Shown: positions 55,105-63,457 of the stretch, piece by piece
Layout of the letters: every line of letters starts with the position of its first letter
Numbering within the stretch: position 1 is the stretch's first letter
Origin: Rhizobium anhuiense
Lineage (GTDB): Bacteria; Pseudomonadota; Alphaproteobacteria; Rhizobiales; Rhizobiaceae
Direction of reading: 5' to 3'
DNA length: 64,000 bases
Assembly (NCBI RefSeq): GCF_003985145.1
Contig: NZ_ML133532.1
Span: forward strand, 140,292-204,291
Notes under the pieces: model-generated
Databases searched by the model: none
What the model was told of the DNA's origin: nothing
Seen by the model: the letters and a program-made list of their open reading frames with translations, nothing else
Translations under genes and position numbers: made by a program

Positions 55105-56036
55105 TGTCGAAGATAGTCATTACCGGCGCAGCCGGTCTGGTCGGTCAGAACGTCATTGCGCGATTGAAGAGCGAGCCCGGCCTGCAGATCGTGGGCATCG
55201 ACAAACATCCGAGCAATACCGCGTTGCTTCGCCGGCTTCATCCCGAAATCGAGGTGATCGAAGCCGATCTTGCGGTGGACGGTCCATGGAAGGACGCTTT
55301 TGCCGACGCATCTGCCGTTCTGTTGAACCAGGCGCAGATCGGCGGCCTCGACGAGCAGGAATTTATCGACAACAACGTCGTGGCCACCGAGCAGATTGTC
55401 GCAGCTATGCGCAAGCACGGCGTCCCGTATTTCGTGCACATCTCGTCATCCGTGGTGCATTCCAAGGCCGAGGACTTCTATACAAGCTCCAAGACCGCGC
55501 AGGAACGTTTGATCGACACTGTAACCGATATCCCGCATGTTGTGTTGCGGCCGACATTGATGTTCGGGTGGTTCGACCGGAAGCATCTGGGCTGGCTTCG
55601 CCGCTTCATGGACCGTGTGCCCGTCTTTCCTATCCCCGGCGACGGAAAATTCATCCGCCAACCGCTGTATGTCGGCGATTTCGCAGCCATTATCATTTCG
55701 TCGCTGCGCAACAAGCCGGTCGGGAGCTTCGACATATCGGGGCTGGAGCAGATCTACTACGGCGACGTGATTCGAATGATTCATGACACCGTGAAGCCGA
55801 GAGCACGCATCATCAGGGTGCCCTACCGGCTGTTCTGGCTGTTGCTGTTCGTCTACGGCAAGTTCAGCAGCAAGCCTCCCTTTACGACCAGTCAGCTTGA
55901 GGCTCTCGTCATCCCTGAGACGTTTCCGGTCATCGATTGGCCGGGATTGTTCGATGTTTCACCGACGCCGCTGCGCGAAGCGATCCGCCAAAGCTACCTG
56001 GATCCGGTTTACAGCAGCATCGTATTGGAGTTTTAG
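55104..56036 (+). CDS. NAD-dependent epimerase/dehydratase (extended SDR)
   Basis: A 310-residue extended SDR. KIVITGAAGLVGQNVIARL is the NAD motif, FVHISSSVVH the catalytic serine block and FYTSSKTAQE the YxxxK pair. The C-terminal half carries LFWLLLFVYGKFSS, a hydrophobic stretch, suggesting association with the membrane or a lipid-linked substrate. It is translationally coupled to the DprE2-like gene. It is not part of the mycobacterial arabinose pathway, so it may make a second sugar or modify the lipid-linked one. Substrate unknown. Confidence 0.72.
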   Translation: MSKIVITGAAGLVGQNVIARLKSEPGLQIVGIDKHPSNTALLRRLHPEIEVIEADLAVDGPWKDAFADASAVLLNQAQIGGLDEQEFIDNNVVATEQIVAAMRKHGVPYFVHISSSVVHSKAEDFYTSSKTAQERLIDTVTDIPHVVLRPTLMFGWFDRKHLGWLRRFMDRVPVFPIPGDGKFIRQPLYVGDFAAIIISSLRNKPVGSFDISGLEQIYYGDVIRMIHDTVKPRARIIRVPYRLFWLLLFVYGKFSSKPPFTTSQLEALVIPETFPVIDWPGLFDVSPTPLREAIRQSYLDPVYSSIVLEF

Positions 56037-56046
56037 GAGACGTGAG

Positions 56047-57327
56047 ATGAGCCGGGTTGTGGTTATAGGCGCTGGCGCCATGGGACTGGCGGCAGCGCAC
56101 AGAGCTGTGAGTTTAGGTCACGACGTTGATCTCATCGAGGCGGATAGCGTCGCGGGTGGGATGGCGGCGCATTTCGATTTCGGCGGCGTGTCGATCGAGC
56201 GGTTCTACCACTTCGTATGCAAATCGGATGAACCGACGTTTGCCTTGATGAAGGAACTCGGTATCGGCGATCGCATGCGCTGGCGGCCGACATCGATGGG
56301 CTACTACATGAAGGGACAGATCCATTCCTGGGGGGATCCGATCAGTCTGTTGAAATTCCCGCATCTCAGCCTCATTGCCAAGATTCGCACCGGTCTGCAG
56401 ATGTTCCTGACCACGAAGGCGAAGAGCTTCGCTTCTATCGAAAGCAAGTCCGCCCGAGAGTGGCTGGAAGGCGGTTCGGGGCGGGAAGTGTACAACACGC
56501 TCTGGAAGCGCCTCATGGAACTGAAGTTCTATGAGCTCGCAAACGACGTATCCGCATCCTGGATTGCCACGCGGGTCCGGCGCATTGGCAATTCGCGGCG
56601 TTCCCTCTTTCAGGAGGAACTGGGTTACATCGAAGGCGGCAGCCAGACGCTCGTGGACGCCCTTGTTTCCGCCTACACGACGCAAGGCGGCCGTCTGCAT
56701 CTCGGGATGCCCGTGGAGCGTATCGAGACCGAGGCAGGCAGGACGACGGGAGTGACGGCGGCGGGAAAATTCTTCCCCGCGGACGCCGTCATTTCGACTG
56801 TGCCGACACCTTATATCTCCACGCTTGTCCCGTCTCTGCCGGAAGCGTCGAAAGCGAAATACGACGCCATCCGAAACATCGGCGTCGTCTGCCTGCTGTT
56901 CAAACTGAAGAAATCCATCAGCCGGAACTTCTGGATCAATATCGTCGATGAAAGCATCGAGATTCCGGGACTGATCGAGTTTTCCAACTTGCGGCCGGTC
57001 GAGAACACGATCGTCTATGTTCCCTATTATATGCCGACCAGCCAGGCGAAGTGGCAATGGAGCGATAGCCAGTTCGTTGAGGAGGCCTTTGGCTATCTGC
57101 GCAAGGTCAATCCAGCGATCACCCGGGACGATCTCATAGAGGCCAAGGTCGGGCGGCTGAAACACGCGCAGCCTGTCTGCGAACCAAACTTCCTCGACAA
57201 GCTGCCGCCGATCCAGACGCCGATCGCCGGCCTGCAGATTGCCGACACCTGCTATTACTATCCCGAGGATCGCGGGATTGCTGAAAGTGTCCGCTACGGC
57301 CGGAATATGGCGGAGGCATTGACTTGA
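56047..57327 (+). CDS. FAD-dependent oxidoreductase, amine oxidase/UDP-galactopyranose-mutase-like
   Basis: A 426-residue flavoprotein. VVVIGAGAMGLAAAHRAVSLGHDVDLIEADSVAGGMAAHF is a complete FAD-binding segment with the GG doublet. IEGGSQTLVDALVSAYTTQGGRLHLGMPVERIE and the C-terminal LQIADTCYYYPEDRGIAESVRYGRNMAEAL are typical of the phytoene/protoporphyrinogen/UGM-like group found in polysaccharide clusters. TAGGAG precedes the ATG by 7 bp. It could contract a ring or dehydrogenate a polyprenyl-linked sugar. Not found in the mycobacterial cluster. Its role is open. Confidence 0.75.
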   Translation: MSRVVVIGAGAMGLAAAHRAVSLGHDVDLIEADSVAGGMAAHFDFGGVSIERFYHFVCKSDEPTFALMKELGIGDRMRWRPTSMGYYMKGQIHSWGDPISLLKFPHLSLIAKIRTGLQMFLTTKAKSFASIESKSAREWLEGGSGREVYNTLWKRLMELKFYELANDVSASWIATRVRRIGNSRRSLFQEELGYIEGGSQTLVDALVSAYTTQGGRLHLGMPVERIETEAGRTTGVTAAGKFFPADAVISTVPTPYISTLVPSLPEASKAKYDAIRNIGVVCLLFKLKKSISRNFWINIVDESIEIPGLIEFSNLRPVENTIVYVPYYMPTSQAKWQWSDSQFVEEAFGYLRKVNPAITRDDLIEAKVGRLKHAQPVCEPNFLDKLPPIQTPIAGLQIADTCYYYPEDRGIAESVRYGRNMAEALT

Positions 57328-57746
57328 TAAGGGACGGGGTCGTCAGCCTTTTCTCGATGCCGTTCGTCCGATTTGCAGTATCAGGCGGGATCGCGGCGGC
57401 GGCCAACATTCTTTCACGGATCGCGCTGTCGACGATTATGGACTACACGCCGGCCATCGTGCTGGCATACCTGATCGGCATGTCGACAGCCTATGTGCTG
57501 ATGAAGATATTCGTCTTCGAGAAGTCGGGGCGGCATGTCGGCCATGAATATATTCGGTTCGGCCTTGTCAATTTCGTGGCATTCGCGCAGGTCTGGCTTG
57601 TGAGCGTCGGACTTGTCCACTTCGTCGTTCCGCTTGTCGGGTTTAATTTCCATGCGGAAACAGTCGCTCACGTCATCGGCGTCCTGAGCCCGATAGCAAC
57701 AAGTTACTTTCTCCATAAATACTTTACGTTCGGGAGCCATCGGTGA
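57324..57746 (+). CDS. GtrA-family membrane protein, probable lipid-linked sugar flippase
   Basis: A 140-residue protein with four hydrophobic segments (FAVSGGIAAAANILSRIAL, PAIVLAYLIGMSTAYVLMKIFVF, FVAFAQVWLVSVGLVHFVVPL, VIGVLSPIATSYFLHKYFTF), the GtrA pattern. GtrA proteins are thought to move polyprenyl-phosphate sugars across the inner membrane. Rv3789, next to dprE1 and dprE2 in M. tuberculosis, is a GtrA family member. The start is TTG at 57324 with GGAGG 7 bp upstream, overlapping the previous stop. Confidence 0.82.
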   Translation: MIRDGVVSLFSMPFVRFAVSGGIAAAANILSRIALSTIMDYTPAIVLAYLIGMSTAYVLMKIFVFEKSGRHVGHEYIRFGLVNFVAFAQVWLVSVGLVHFVVPLVGFNFHAETVAHVIGVLSPIATSYFLHKYFTFGSHR

Positions 57747-60094
57747 TGTTGAAGACGTCTGCACCGGGAAAAACATGGTGGATCGCTGCAGTCGGTTTTC
57801 TGCTTCTGTTCGTCAGTCTTTATCTCAAGTTTCAGCCGCTCGCCCTTCATCCGGTGCGGTCAGGCCTTGACCCTTCGTGGCAGGCGGCTCTGGCTTACGG
57901 TGTCGAACATCACCTGTTGTTCGGCACAGATCTCGTCTTTACCGGTGGCCCTCTATCCAGCCTCTATACCCAGCAGTTCGAGCCCATAACCGCCTTCGCC
58001 GTGGCGATTATATCCCTTGGCATCGTCGCCTTCGTGGCTCTTGCGCTAGGCCTGCTTTTTTCCGCATCCGGCAACGTCCTCAGCATGATTTCAGGTTGGG
58101 TCCTGGTGTCTATCTGCATGATTTCCAAGGACACCCTGCTGCTGCTCGTGCCGCTTCTGGGCGCGCTATACGGGTTCGAGAATGACTCGAAACGGGGGCT
58201 GCCCGTAACGATTGCAGGCGCGTATCTATCGGGCATACTCGCGCTCGCCAAGTTTTCCACATTCCCGGTGTCCATACTGGCCATGCTGCTGCTTGACGTC
58301 GTGGCGGTGCGTCGCCGACGAGTTCCGCTGCATTTTCTGGTGATGGTGGCCGGGCTCTACACGGGCCTGTTTATCTCCGGCCAGCCTCTGGCGCAGTTGC
58401 CTGCGTTCCTGGTCGCGAGCCTGCAGGTTTCCGGGGGCTATTCCAGCGCAATGAGCCTGTCCGTCTTCGTGGCGGATCTTGCGATCTGGCTCGCAATCGC
58501 GGCGGTGTTCATCGTGGTCCTTCTTCGTGATGCCGCATCGCGGGCTGGCAGCATACCTTACGACATCCTCATCGCCCGACCTCTCGTCATTGCCGGCTTT
58601 CTTTTCATTGCCTTCAAGGCTGGGCTTGTTCGCCATGATCTCCATACGCTTATCTCCTGGAGCGCGTTGGCGATGGTGATTACGGCGGTCGGATTTTCAG
58701 CATCCTACGTAGGGACGCGGTGGAAAAAGCTCCTGATCCCGATGGCCTGCGTCTGCATTATGCCGAGCTATGCCGCCCTTTATGTCGCCTATAAGATGTT
58801 GCCTTCAGAAAATATTCGGACACTGCCGCAACAGATATCCGAAGGCTTGGTCCGAGGACGCGAGTTTCTGTTTCAGCCAACCGTTTGGCTTGATAAGCTT
58901 AAAGGGGAGAATGCCGCCTCTCTGGCTGCCATTCGCCAAAAAACGCCGCTGCCGGCGTTGAACGGTTCCGTTGATATCATCCAGTCAGAGCAATCGGATG
59001 TCATCGGGAATGGCCTCGACTACCGTCCTCGTCCGACTGTGCAGGAATATACCTCCTACACGCCAGAACTGATTGAGCGCGTTCGAGCCTTTTATGACGG
59101 CCCTGAAGCACCGGAATACCTGATCATGGCCCCAGGCTCGATCGACGGACGGCATCCGGCTTCCGCCGAGGGAGCGCTGTGGCCGCTATTTTTTGCCAGA
59201 TATGAGCCTTTTATCGAAACCGATCGGCAGATCATATTGCGGAAGCGTCCGACCGCGGTATCGGGCGTGAAAAAGCAGGATATCGAAGTTCAGACGGAAC
59301 TCGGCCAGGACGTTCAGCTGCCGAAAACAGACAACCCGATCATGATCGCAGTCGACATGCGGCCGACCCTTCTCGGGCGCCTGGCGGAGCTGATCTACCG
59401 ACCGCCGATGTCTGAGATATCCGTCAATTATTCCGATGGATCGACCGGCGTCTACCGGCTGATACCCGGGATGGCAGGCGATGGTTTTCTTGTTTCACCG
59501 CTGGTTGTCGACCCTGTCGCATACTTGAAGGTTTCTTCCGGGCACTCGGATTACCCGGATCTCAGGCACGCGCAGTCGGTCAAAATCAAGTCGGGGGTCC
59601 GGCATGGTCTTTTCTATCAATCGGCGATTACGGTGACTTTTACCGAGCTCGACAAGGATGTCCTCAGAAAGGCTTCCGGCGGACCGATCATCGAAAACGC
59701 CCTGCTGCGCGATGAAAAAATTCTCCCGCTTTTACGCGCGAATGCGCTGAATGGGGCGACTGTTTCTCGGGTGCCCGAGGGACTGCTGGCCCATGCGCCG
59801 GCTGTACTGCGTCTACCGGTGACGCCCTCATCAAAGCTATCGCTCTCGTTCGGCATACGGCCTGGCGGCTGGCAAGATGGCGGTCACACGGATGGCGTAT
59901 GTTTCTTCGCCAGAAATGGAAAACAGGCCCTAGCACAAAGATGTCTCGATCCAGCCGCTGTAGAGGCGGATCGCGGCGAGCAGACAGAGAGTTTCGCCGT
60001 ACCGGCTGATGTTCACGAGATCACGCTTGAAACCGAGTGCAAGGCCGGATGTGCCTGGGATTGGAGTTACTGGAGTTCAGTCGCAGAAAAATAA
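57746..60094 (+). CDS. Large membrane protein, probable GT-C arabinosyltransferase-type enzyme
   Basis: A 782-residue protein. The first half has about ten to twelve membrane segments, and the second half (from about residue 400) is a large periplasmic domain rich in beta strands. The first loop after segment 1 contains HPVRSGLDPSWQAALAYGVEH, with an acidic residue where GT-C enzymes keep their catalytic aspartate. No close named family is recognised. As the last gene of the operon, after the GtrA-like flippase, it is placed like the arabinosyltransferases of mycobacteria. It is a candidate for the enzyme that uses the lipid-linked sugar. It overlaps the GtrA gene by 1 bp. Confidence 0.6.
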   Translation: MLKTSAPGKTWWIAAVGFLLLFVSLYLKFQPLALHPVRSGLDPSWQAALAYGVEHHLLFGTDLVFTGGPLSSLYTQQFEPITAFAVAIISLGIVAFVALALGLLFSASGNVLSMISGWVLVSICMISKDTLLLLVPLLGALYGFENDSKRGLPVTIAGAYLSGILALAKFSTFPVSILAMLLLDVVAVRRRRVPLHFLVMVAGLYTGLFISGQPLAQLPAFLVASLQVSGGYSSAMSLSVFVADLAIWLAIAAVFIVVLLRDAASRAGSIPYDILIARPLVIAGFLFIAFKAGLVRHDLHTLISWSALAMVITAVGFSASYVGTRWKKLLIPMACVCIMPSYAALYVAYKMLPSENIRTLPQQISEGLVRGREFLFQPTVWLDKLKGENAASLAAIRQKTPLPALNGSVDIIQSEQSDVIGNGLDYRPRPTVQEYTSYTPELIERVRAFYDGPEAPEYLIMAPGSIDGRHPASAEGALWPLFFARYEPFIETDRQIILRKRPTAVSGVKKQDIEVQTELGQDVQLPKTDNPIMIAVDMRPTLLGRLAELIYRPPMSEISVNYSDGSTGVYRLIPGMAGDGFLVSPLVVDPVAYLKVSSGHSDYPDLRHAQSVKIKSGVRHGLFYQSAITVTFTELDKDVLRKASGGPIIENALLRDEKILPLLRANALNGATVSRVPEGLLAHAPAVLRLPVTPSSKLSLSFGIRPGGWQDGGHTDGVCFFARNGKQALAQRCLDPAAVEADRGEQTESFAVPADVHEITLETECKAGCAWDWSYWSSVAEK

Positions 60095-60105
60095 GGTAGT
60101 CGGTG

Positions 60106-61260
60106 ATGCAAGATCCAGGCGCCCAAGATCGGGATTTGATCTGTGAAATGACGCAGAAAATTCTCTTTCGTGCTGACGCGTCCGCTGACATCGGAGCAGG
60201 CCACGTGATGCGGTGCCTGACCTTGGCGAACACTCTGAAGGCCAACGGCTACCGCTGCGTTTTTGCCGCGAGGTTCATGCTCGAAAGCCTTGGAAGGCTG
60301 ATTGAGGATGCCGGGCATATCCTGGTCAGGTTGGATGGCGGCTCTGAAAATGTTACCGATGGCGAACCTGTCTTGTCTCACGCCGGCTGGCTGGGCGTCG
60401 CTCAGGAAACCGATGCAGATCAATGCCTGCTGCTGAGCAGAAGCGGGCAATGGTCCTGGATCGTTGTCGACCATTACGCAATCGATTTCCGCTGGGAAAA
60501 AAGGCTTCGCCCGTTCTGCGATCGCCTGATGGTGATCGATGATCTCGGTGATCGCGTCCACGACTGCGACTTGTTGCTGGATCAAAACCTCGGAACCGAT
60601 GAGCAGAAGTATGCCGGCAAAGTACCTGCCAATTGCAGACTTCTGTTGGGTCCGGGCTATGCGTTGCTGCGTCCGGAATTTGCTGAGTTGCGACACTACA
60701 GCCTGGCCCGCCGGAGAACGCCGCAACTGCAGCAGCTTCTTATCACCATGGGCGGAGTGGACAGGAACAACGTGACATCGGACATTCTGGAGGCGTTGAA
60801 GAGATCTCCGCTATCTCCATCGTGCCAGATTACGGTCGTTATGAGTTCTCAATCGCAATGGCTGAGAGGTGTGCGCAATTTGGCGCGGTCGATGCCCTGG
60901 CCGGCAAAGGTCCGTGTTGACGTGACCGATATGGCGCTGCTGATGGCAGATAGCGATCTCGCGATAGGCGCCGCCGGCGGCAGCGCGTGGGAGCGCTGCT
61001 GTCTCGGCTTGCCCAGCCTCACTGTCATACTGGCGGATAATCAAAGGCAAAGCGCTCACGCGCTTTCATCGCGAAAGGCTGTTATCGCACTGGATCCGAA
61101 CGGTCCCGAATCCCTTGCCGAAAGCTTGCCGAAAGCCCTATCGGCTCTCATCGGCGATGGCCTCGAGGCAATGGTGGAGCGCGTCTCTGCGGTAGGAATT
61201 GATGGTTTGGGGGCAGTGAAGGTGGCGTCCGAGATGGCTGGCGTGCCGCCTGCCAGGTAA
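60106..61260 (+). CDS. pseG: UDP-2,4-diacetamido-2,4,6-trideoxy-L-altrose hydrolase
   Basis: A 384-residue PseG-type GT-B fold hydrolase, which cleaves UDP from the pseudaminic acid precursor. ILFRADASADIGAGHVMRCLTLA contains the catalytic His of GHVMRC. VVDHYAIDFRWEKRLRP, LMVIDDLGDRVHDCDLLLDQNLG and AIGAAGGSAWERCCLGLPSL are all PseG blocks. ATG 60106 follows TAAGG; ATG 60148 is an alternative that fits the usual PseG start better. It starts 11 bp after the GT-C-like gene, so it may share its transcript. Confidence 0.9.
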   Translation: MQDPGAQDRDLICEMTQKILFRADASADIGAGHVMRCLTLANTLKANGYRCVFAARFMLESLGRLIEDAGHILVRLDGGSENVTDGEPVLSHAGWLGVAQETDADQCLLLSRSGQWSWIVVDHYAIDFRWEKRLRPFCDRLMVIDDLGDRVHDCDLLLDQNLGTDEQKYAGKVPANCRLLLGPGYALLRPEFAELRHYSLARRRTPQLQQLLITMGGVDRNNVTSDILEALKRSPLSPSCQITVVMSSQSQWLRGVRNLARSMPWPAKVRVDVTDMALLMADSDLAIGAAGGSAWERCCLGLPSLTVILADNQRQSAHALSSRKAVIALDPNGPESLAESLPKALSALIGDGLEAMVERVSAVGIDGLGAVKVASEMAGVPPAR

Positions 61261-61292
61261 TCCGCCGTCCCTGATCGGGATGATCGGCAGCC

Positions 61293-62462
61293 TTATGCGG
61301 TAACGGCTTCCCGCAACGCCACGATGACCTGCTCCTGCTGCGCATCAGTCATCGTTGGGTACATCGGAAGGGTTATGGCCTCTGAATAATAGGATTCAGC
61401 CTCCGGGTAAGTGTTACGTTGAAAGCCCATACGTTGATAATACGGCTGCAGATGCACCGGGATATAATGGAGGTTCACATTGATGCCTTGCATCAGCATC
61501 GCGTCGAAAATGTCCCTGTGACTCTTCCCGATTTCTCCCGATTTGACACGAATGACGTAAAGATGCAGCGCGGAGTATCCGTCAGGATGCTGCCAGGGCG
61601 TGATCACAGGCAAGTCGCTGAACGCGTCGTCATAACGTCTCGCCAATTGATGGCGCTTGGAGACGTAGCTGTCCAGACGATCCATCTGGCTTAATCCCAG
61701 CGCGCCCTGCAACTCGGTCATGCGGTAATTATAGCCGAGATCTATCTGCTGATAGTACCATGGCCCGTCCGGCTGTTGCGTCATCCTGTCGGGTTCGCGG
61801 GTGATGCCGTGGCTACGCAGCAGGCGCATCTTGTGGGCGAGTTCGGGGTCGTTGGTAACGGCCATTCCGCCCTCTGCCGAGGTGATGATTTTCACGGGAT
61901 GAAAGCTGAATATCGTAATGTCGCTATAGCGGCAGTTGCCGATAGGCTCGTTGAGATAGCGACCTCCAATCGCATGCGATGCGTCCTCGATAACGGCAAA
62001 GCCAAAACGAAGCGCCAAGGCATGGATCGCCGCAAGGTCACAGGGCTGCCCGGTCAGATGGACTGCGACGACCACCTTCGGCAGCCGTCCCCTTCGCTCT
62101 GCTTCCAACAATTTTTGCTCGAGCGCTGCCGGCGAAAGATTGTAGCTGTCCTTGTCGATGTCGACGAAGTCGACATCAGCGCCACAGTATAGAGCGCAAT
62201 TGGCGGATGCTACGAAGGTGATCGGGCTTGTCCAAAGCAAGTCACCGGGGCCAAGTCCGAGAGCGAGGCAGGCAATGTGGAGCGCCGAGGTCGCGCTGTT
62301 CACCGCAACAGCATGGAGTGCGCCGCAATAGGATGCGACGGCCTGCTCGAAACGAGGCACGACAGGGCCTTGCGTCAGAAAGTCAGATCTCAGAACGGCG
62401 ACGACTGCGTCGATATCCGCATCGTTGATATCCTGTCTGCCATAGGGAATGGAGGAACTCAT
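61293..62462 (-). CDS. pseC: UDP-4-amino-4,6-dideoxy-N-acetyl-L-altrosamine transaminase
   Basis: A 389-residue PLP aminotransferase of the DegT/DnrJ/EryC1 family. SSIPYGRQDINDADIDAVVAVLRSDFLTQGP is the PseC start, VIEDASHAIGGRY and ITIFSFHPVKIITSAEGGM carry the Asp and PLP-lysine regions, and the C-terminal GINVNLHYIPVHLQPYYQ is typical. It aminates the pseB product. The start at 62462 overlaps the pseB stop by 4 bp. Confidence 0.93.
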   Translation of the reverse strand: MSSSIPYGRQDINDADIDAVVAVLRSDFLTQGPVVPRFEQAVASYCGALHAVAVNSATSALHIACLALGLGPGDLLWTSPITFVASANCALYCGADVDFVDIDKDSYNLSPAALEQKLLEAERRGRLPKVVVAVHLTGQPCDLAAIHALALRFGFAVIEDASHAIGGRYLNEPIGNCRYSDITIFSFHPVKIITSAEGGMAVTNDPELAHKMRLLRSHGITREPDRMTQQPDGPWYYQQIDLGYNYRMTELQGALGLSQMDRLDSYVSKRHQLARRYDDAFSDLPVITPWQHPDGYSALHLYVIRVKSGEIGKSHRDIFDAMLMQGINVNLHYIPVHLQPYYQRMGFQRNTYPEAESYYSEAITLPMYPTMTDAQQEQVIVALREAVTA

Positions 62463-63457
62463 ATCATTCCGATCTTGAGACGATTTTCTTCGATCCAGGT
62501 CTGGAGAGATCCAACGCTCAGCCATTCCTTATTGTTGTCGCTGGTATAGCTGAAGCCTTCCGCGACTTTCACCCCGTCCTTTATGCGCTCGGCACTGGTG
62601 CCCCAATTATTGATGGCCGGCAGTATCTTGAAATGATCGTTATATTCGTAGGTGTAGAAGGAGTCTTCTTCGCCGATCATCTGCTCATGAAGTTTCTCGC
62701 CTGGGCGGATACCGACAATTTCGATCTGAGCTTCCGGTGCAACGGCGGCGGCGAGATCCACCATCTTCATGGAAGGGATTTTTTTGACGTAGATCTCGCC
62801 GCCTTCCATGTCGTCGAAAGCGTGCCAGACCAGTTCCACACCTTGTTCAAGCGTGATCATGAACCGGGTCATGCGCGAGTCGGTGATGGGCAGCACACCC
62901 TTGTCTTTGATGGAGAGGAAAAACGGAATGACCGAGCCGCGCGAGCCCATGACGTTTCCATAGCGAACCACCGCAAAGCGTGTGCGATTGCCGCCCGAAT
63001 ATGAGTTGCCCGCGACAAAAAGCTTGTCGGAAGCGAGTTTGGTTGCTCCGTACAGGTTAATCGGGCTGCTGGCTTTATCGGTCGAGAGTGCAACGACGCG
63101 CTTTACTCCGCGGTCTATGCAGGCGTCGATGACGTTCATGGCGCCGTTGATGTTGGTCTTGATGCACTCAAAGGGATTGTATTCCGCTGTCGGCACTATC
63201 TTCGTTGCCGCGGCATGAACGACGTAATCGACCCCGTCGAGCGCCCTGTACAGACGCTCTCGGTCTCTCACATCACCAATGAAGAAGCGTACTCGCTTGT
63301 CGGCACTGTATTTCTTGGCCATTTCCCACTGCTTCATTTCATCGCGTGAATACACGATGATGCGGCGCGGGTTATAACGTTCAAGTGTCATTGGAAGAAA
63401 TGCATGGCCGAATGACCCGGTGCCGCCGGTGATGAGGATCGATTGACCTGTCAGCAT
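62459..63457 (-). CDS. pseB: UDP-N-acetylglucosamine 4,6-dehydratase (inverting)
   Basis: A 332-residue extended SDR, the first enzyme of pseudaminic acid synthesis. SILITGGTGSFGHAF is the NAD motif and STDKASSPINLYGATKLASDKLF contains Asp, Lys and the YxxxK pair. RYGNVMGSRGSVIPFF and RMTRFMITLEQGVELVW are diagnostic for PseB and FlaA1-type inverting dehydratases. Coupled to pseC. Confidence 0.95.
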   Translation of the reverse strand: MLTGQSILITGGTGSFGHAFLPMTLERYNPRRIIVYSRDEMKQWEMAKKYSADKRVRFFIGDVRDRERLYRALDGVDYVVHAAATKIVPTAEYNPFECIKTNINGAMNVIDACIDRGVKRVVALSTDKASSPINLYGATKLASDKLFVAGNSYSGGNRTRFAVVRYGNVMGSRGSVIPFFLSIKDKGVLPITDSRMTRFMITLEQGVELVWHAFDDMEGGEIYVKKIPSMKMVDLAAAVAPEAQIEIVGIRPGEKLHEQMIGEEDSFYTYEYNDHFKILPAINNWGTSAERIKDGVKVAEGFSYTSDNNKEWLSVGSLQTWIEENRLKIGMI

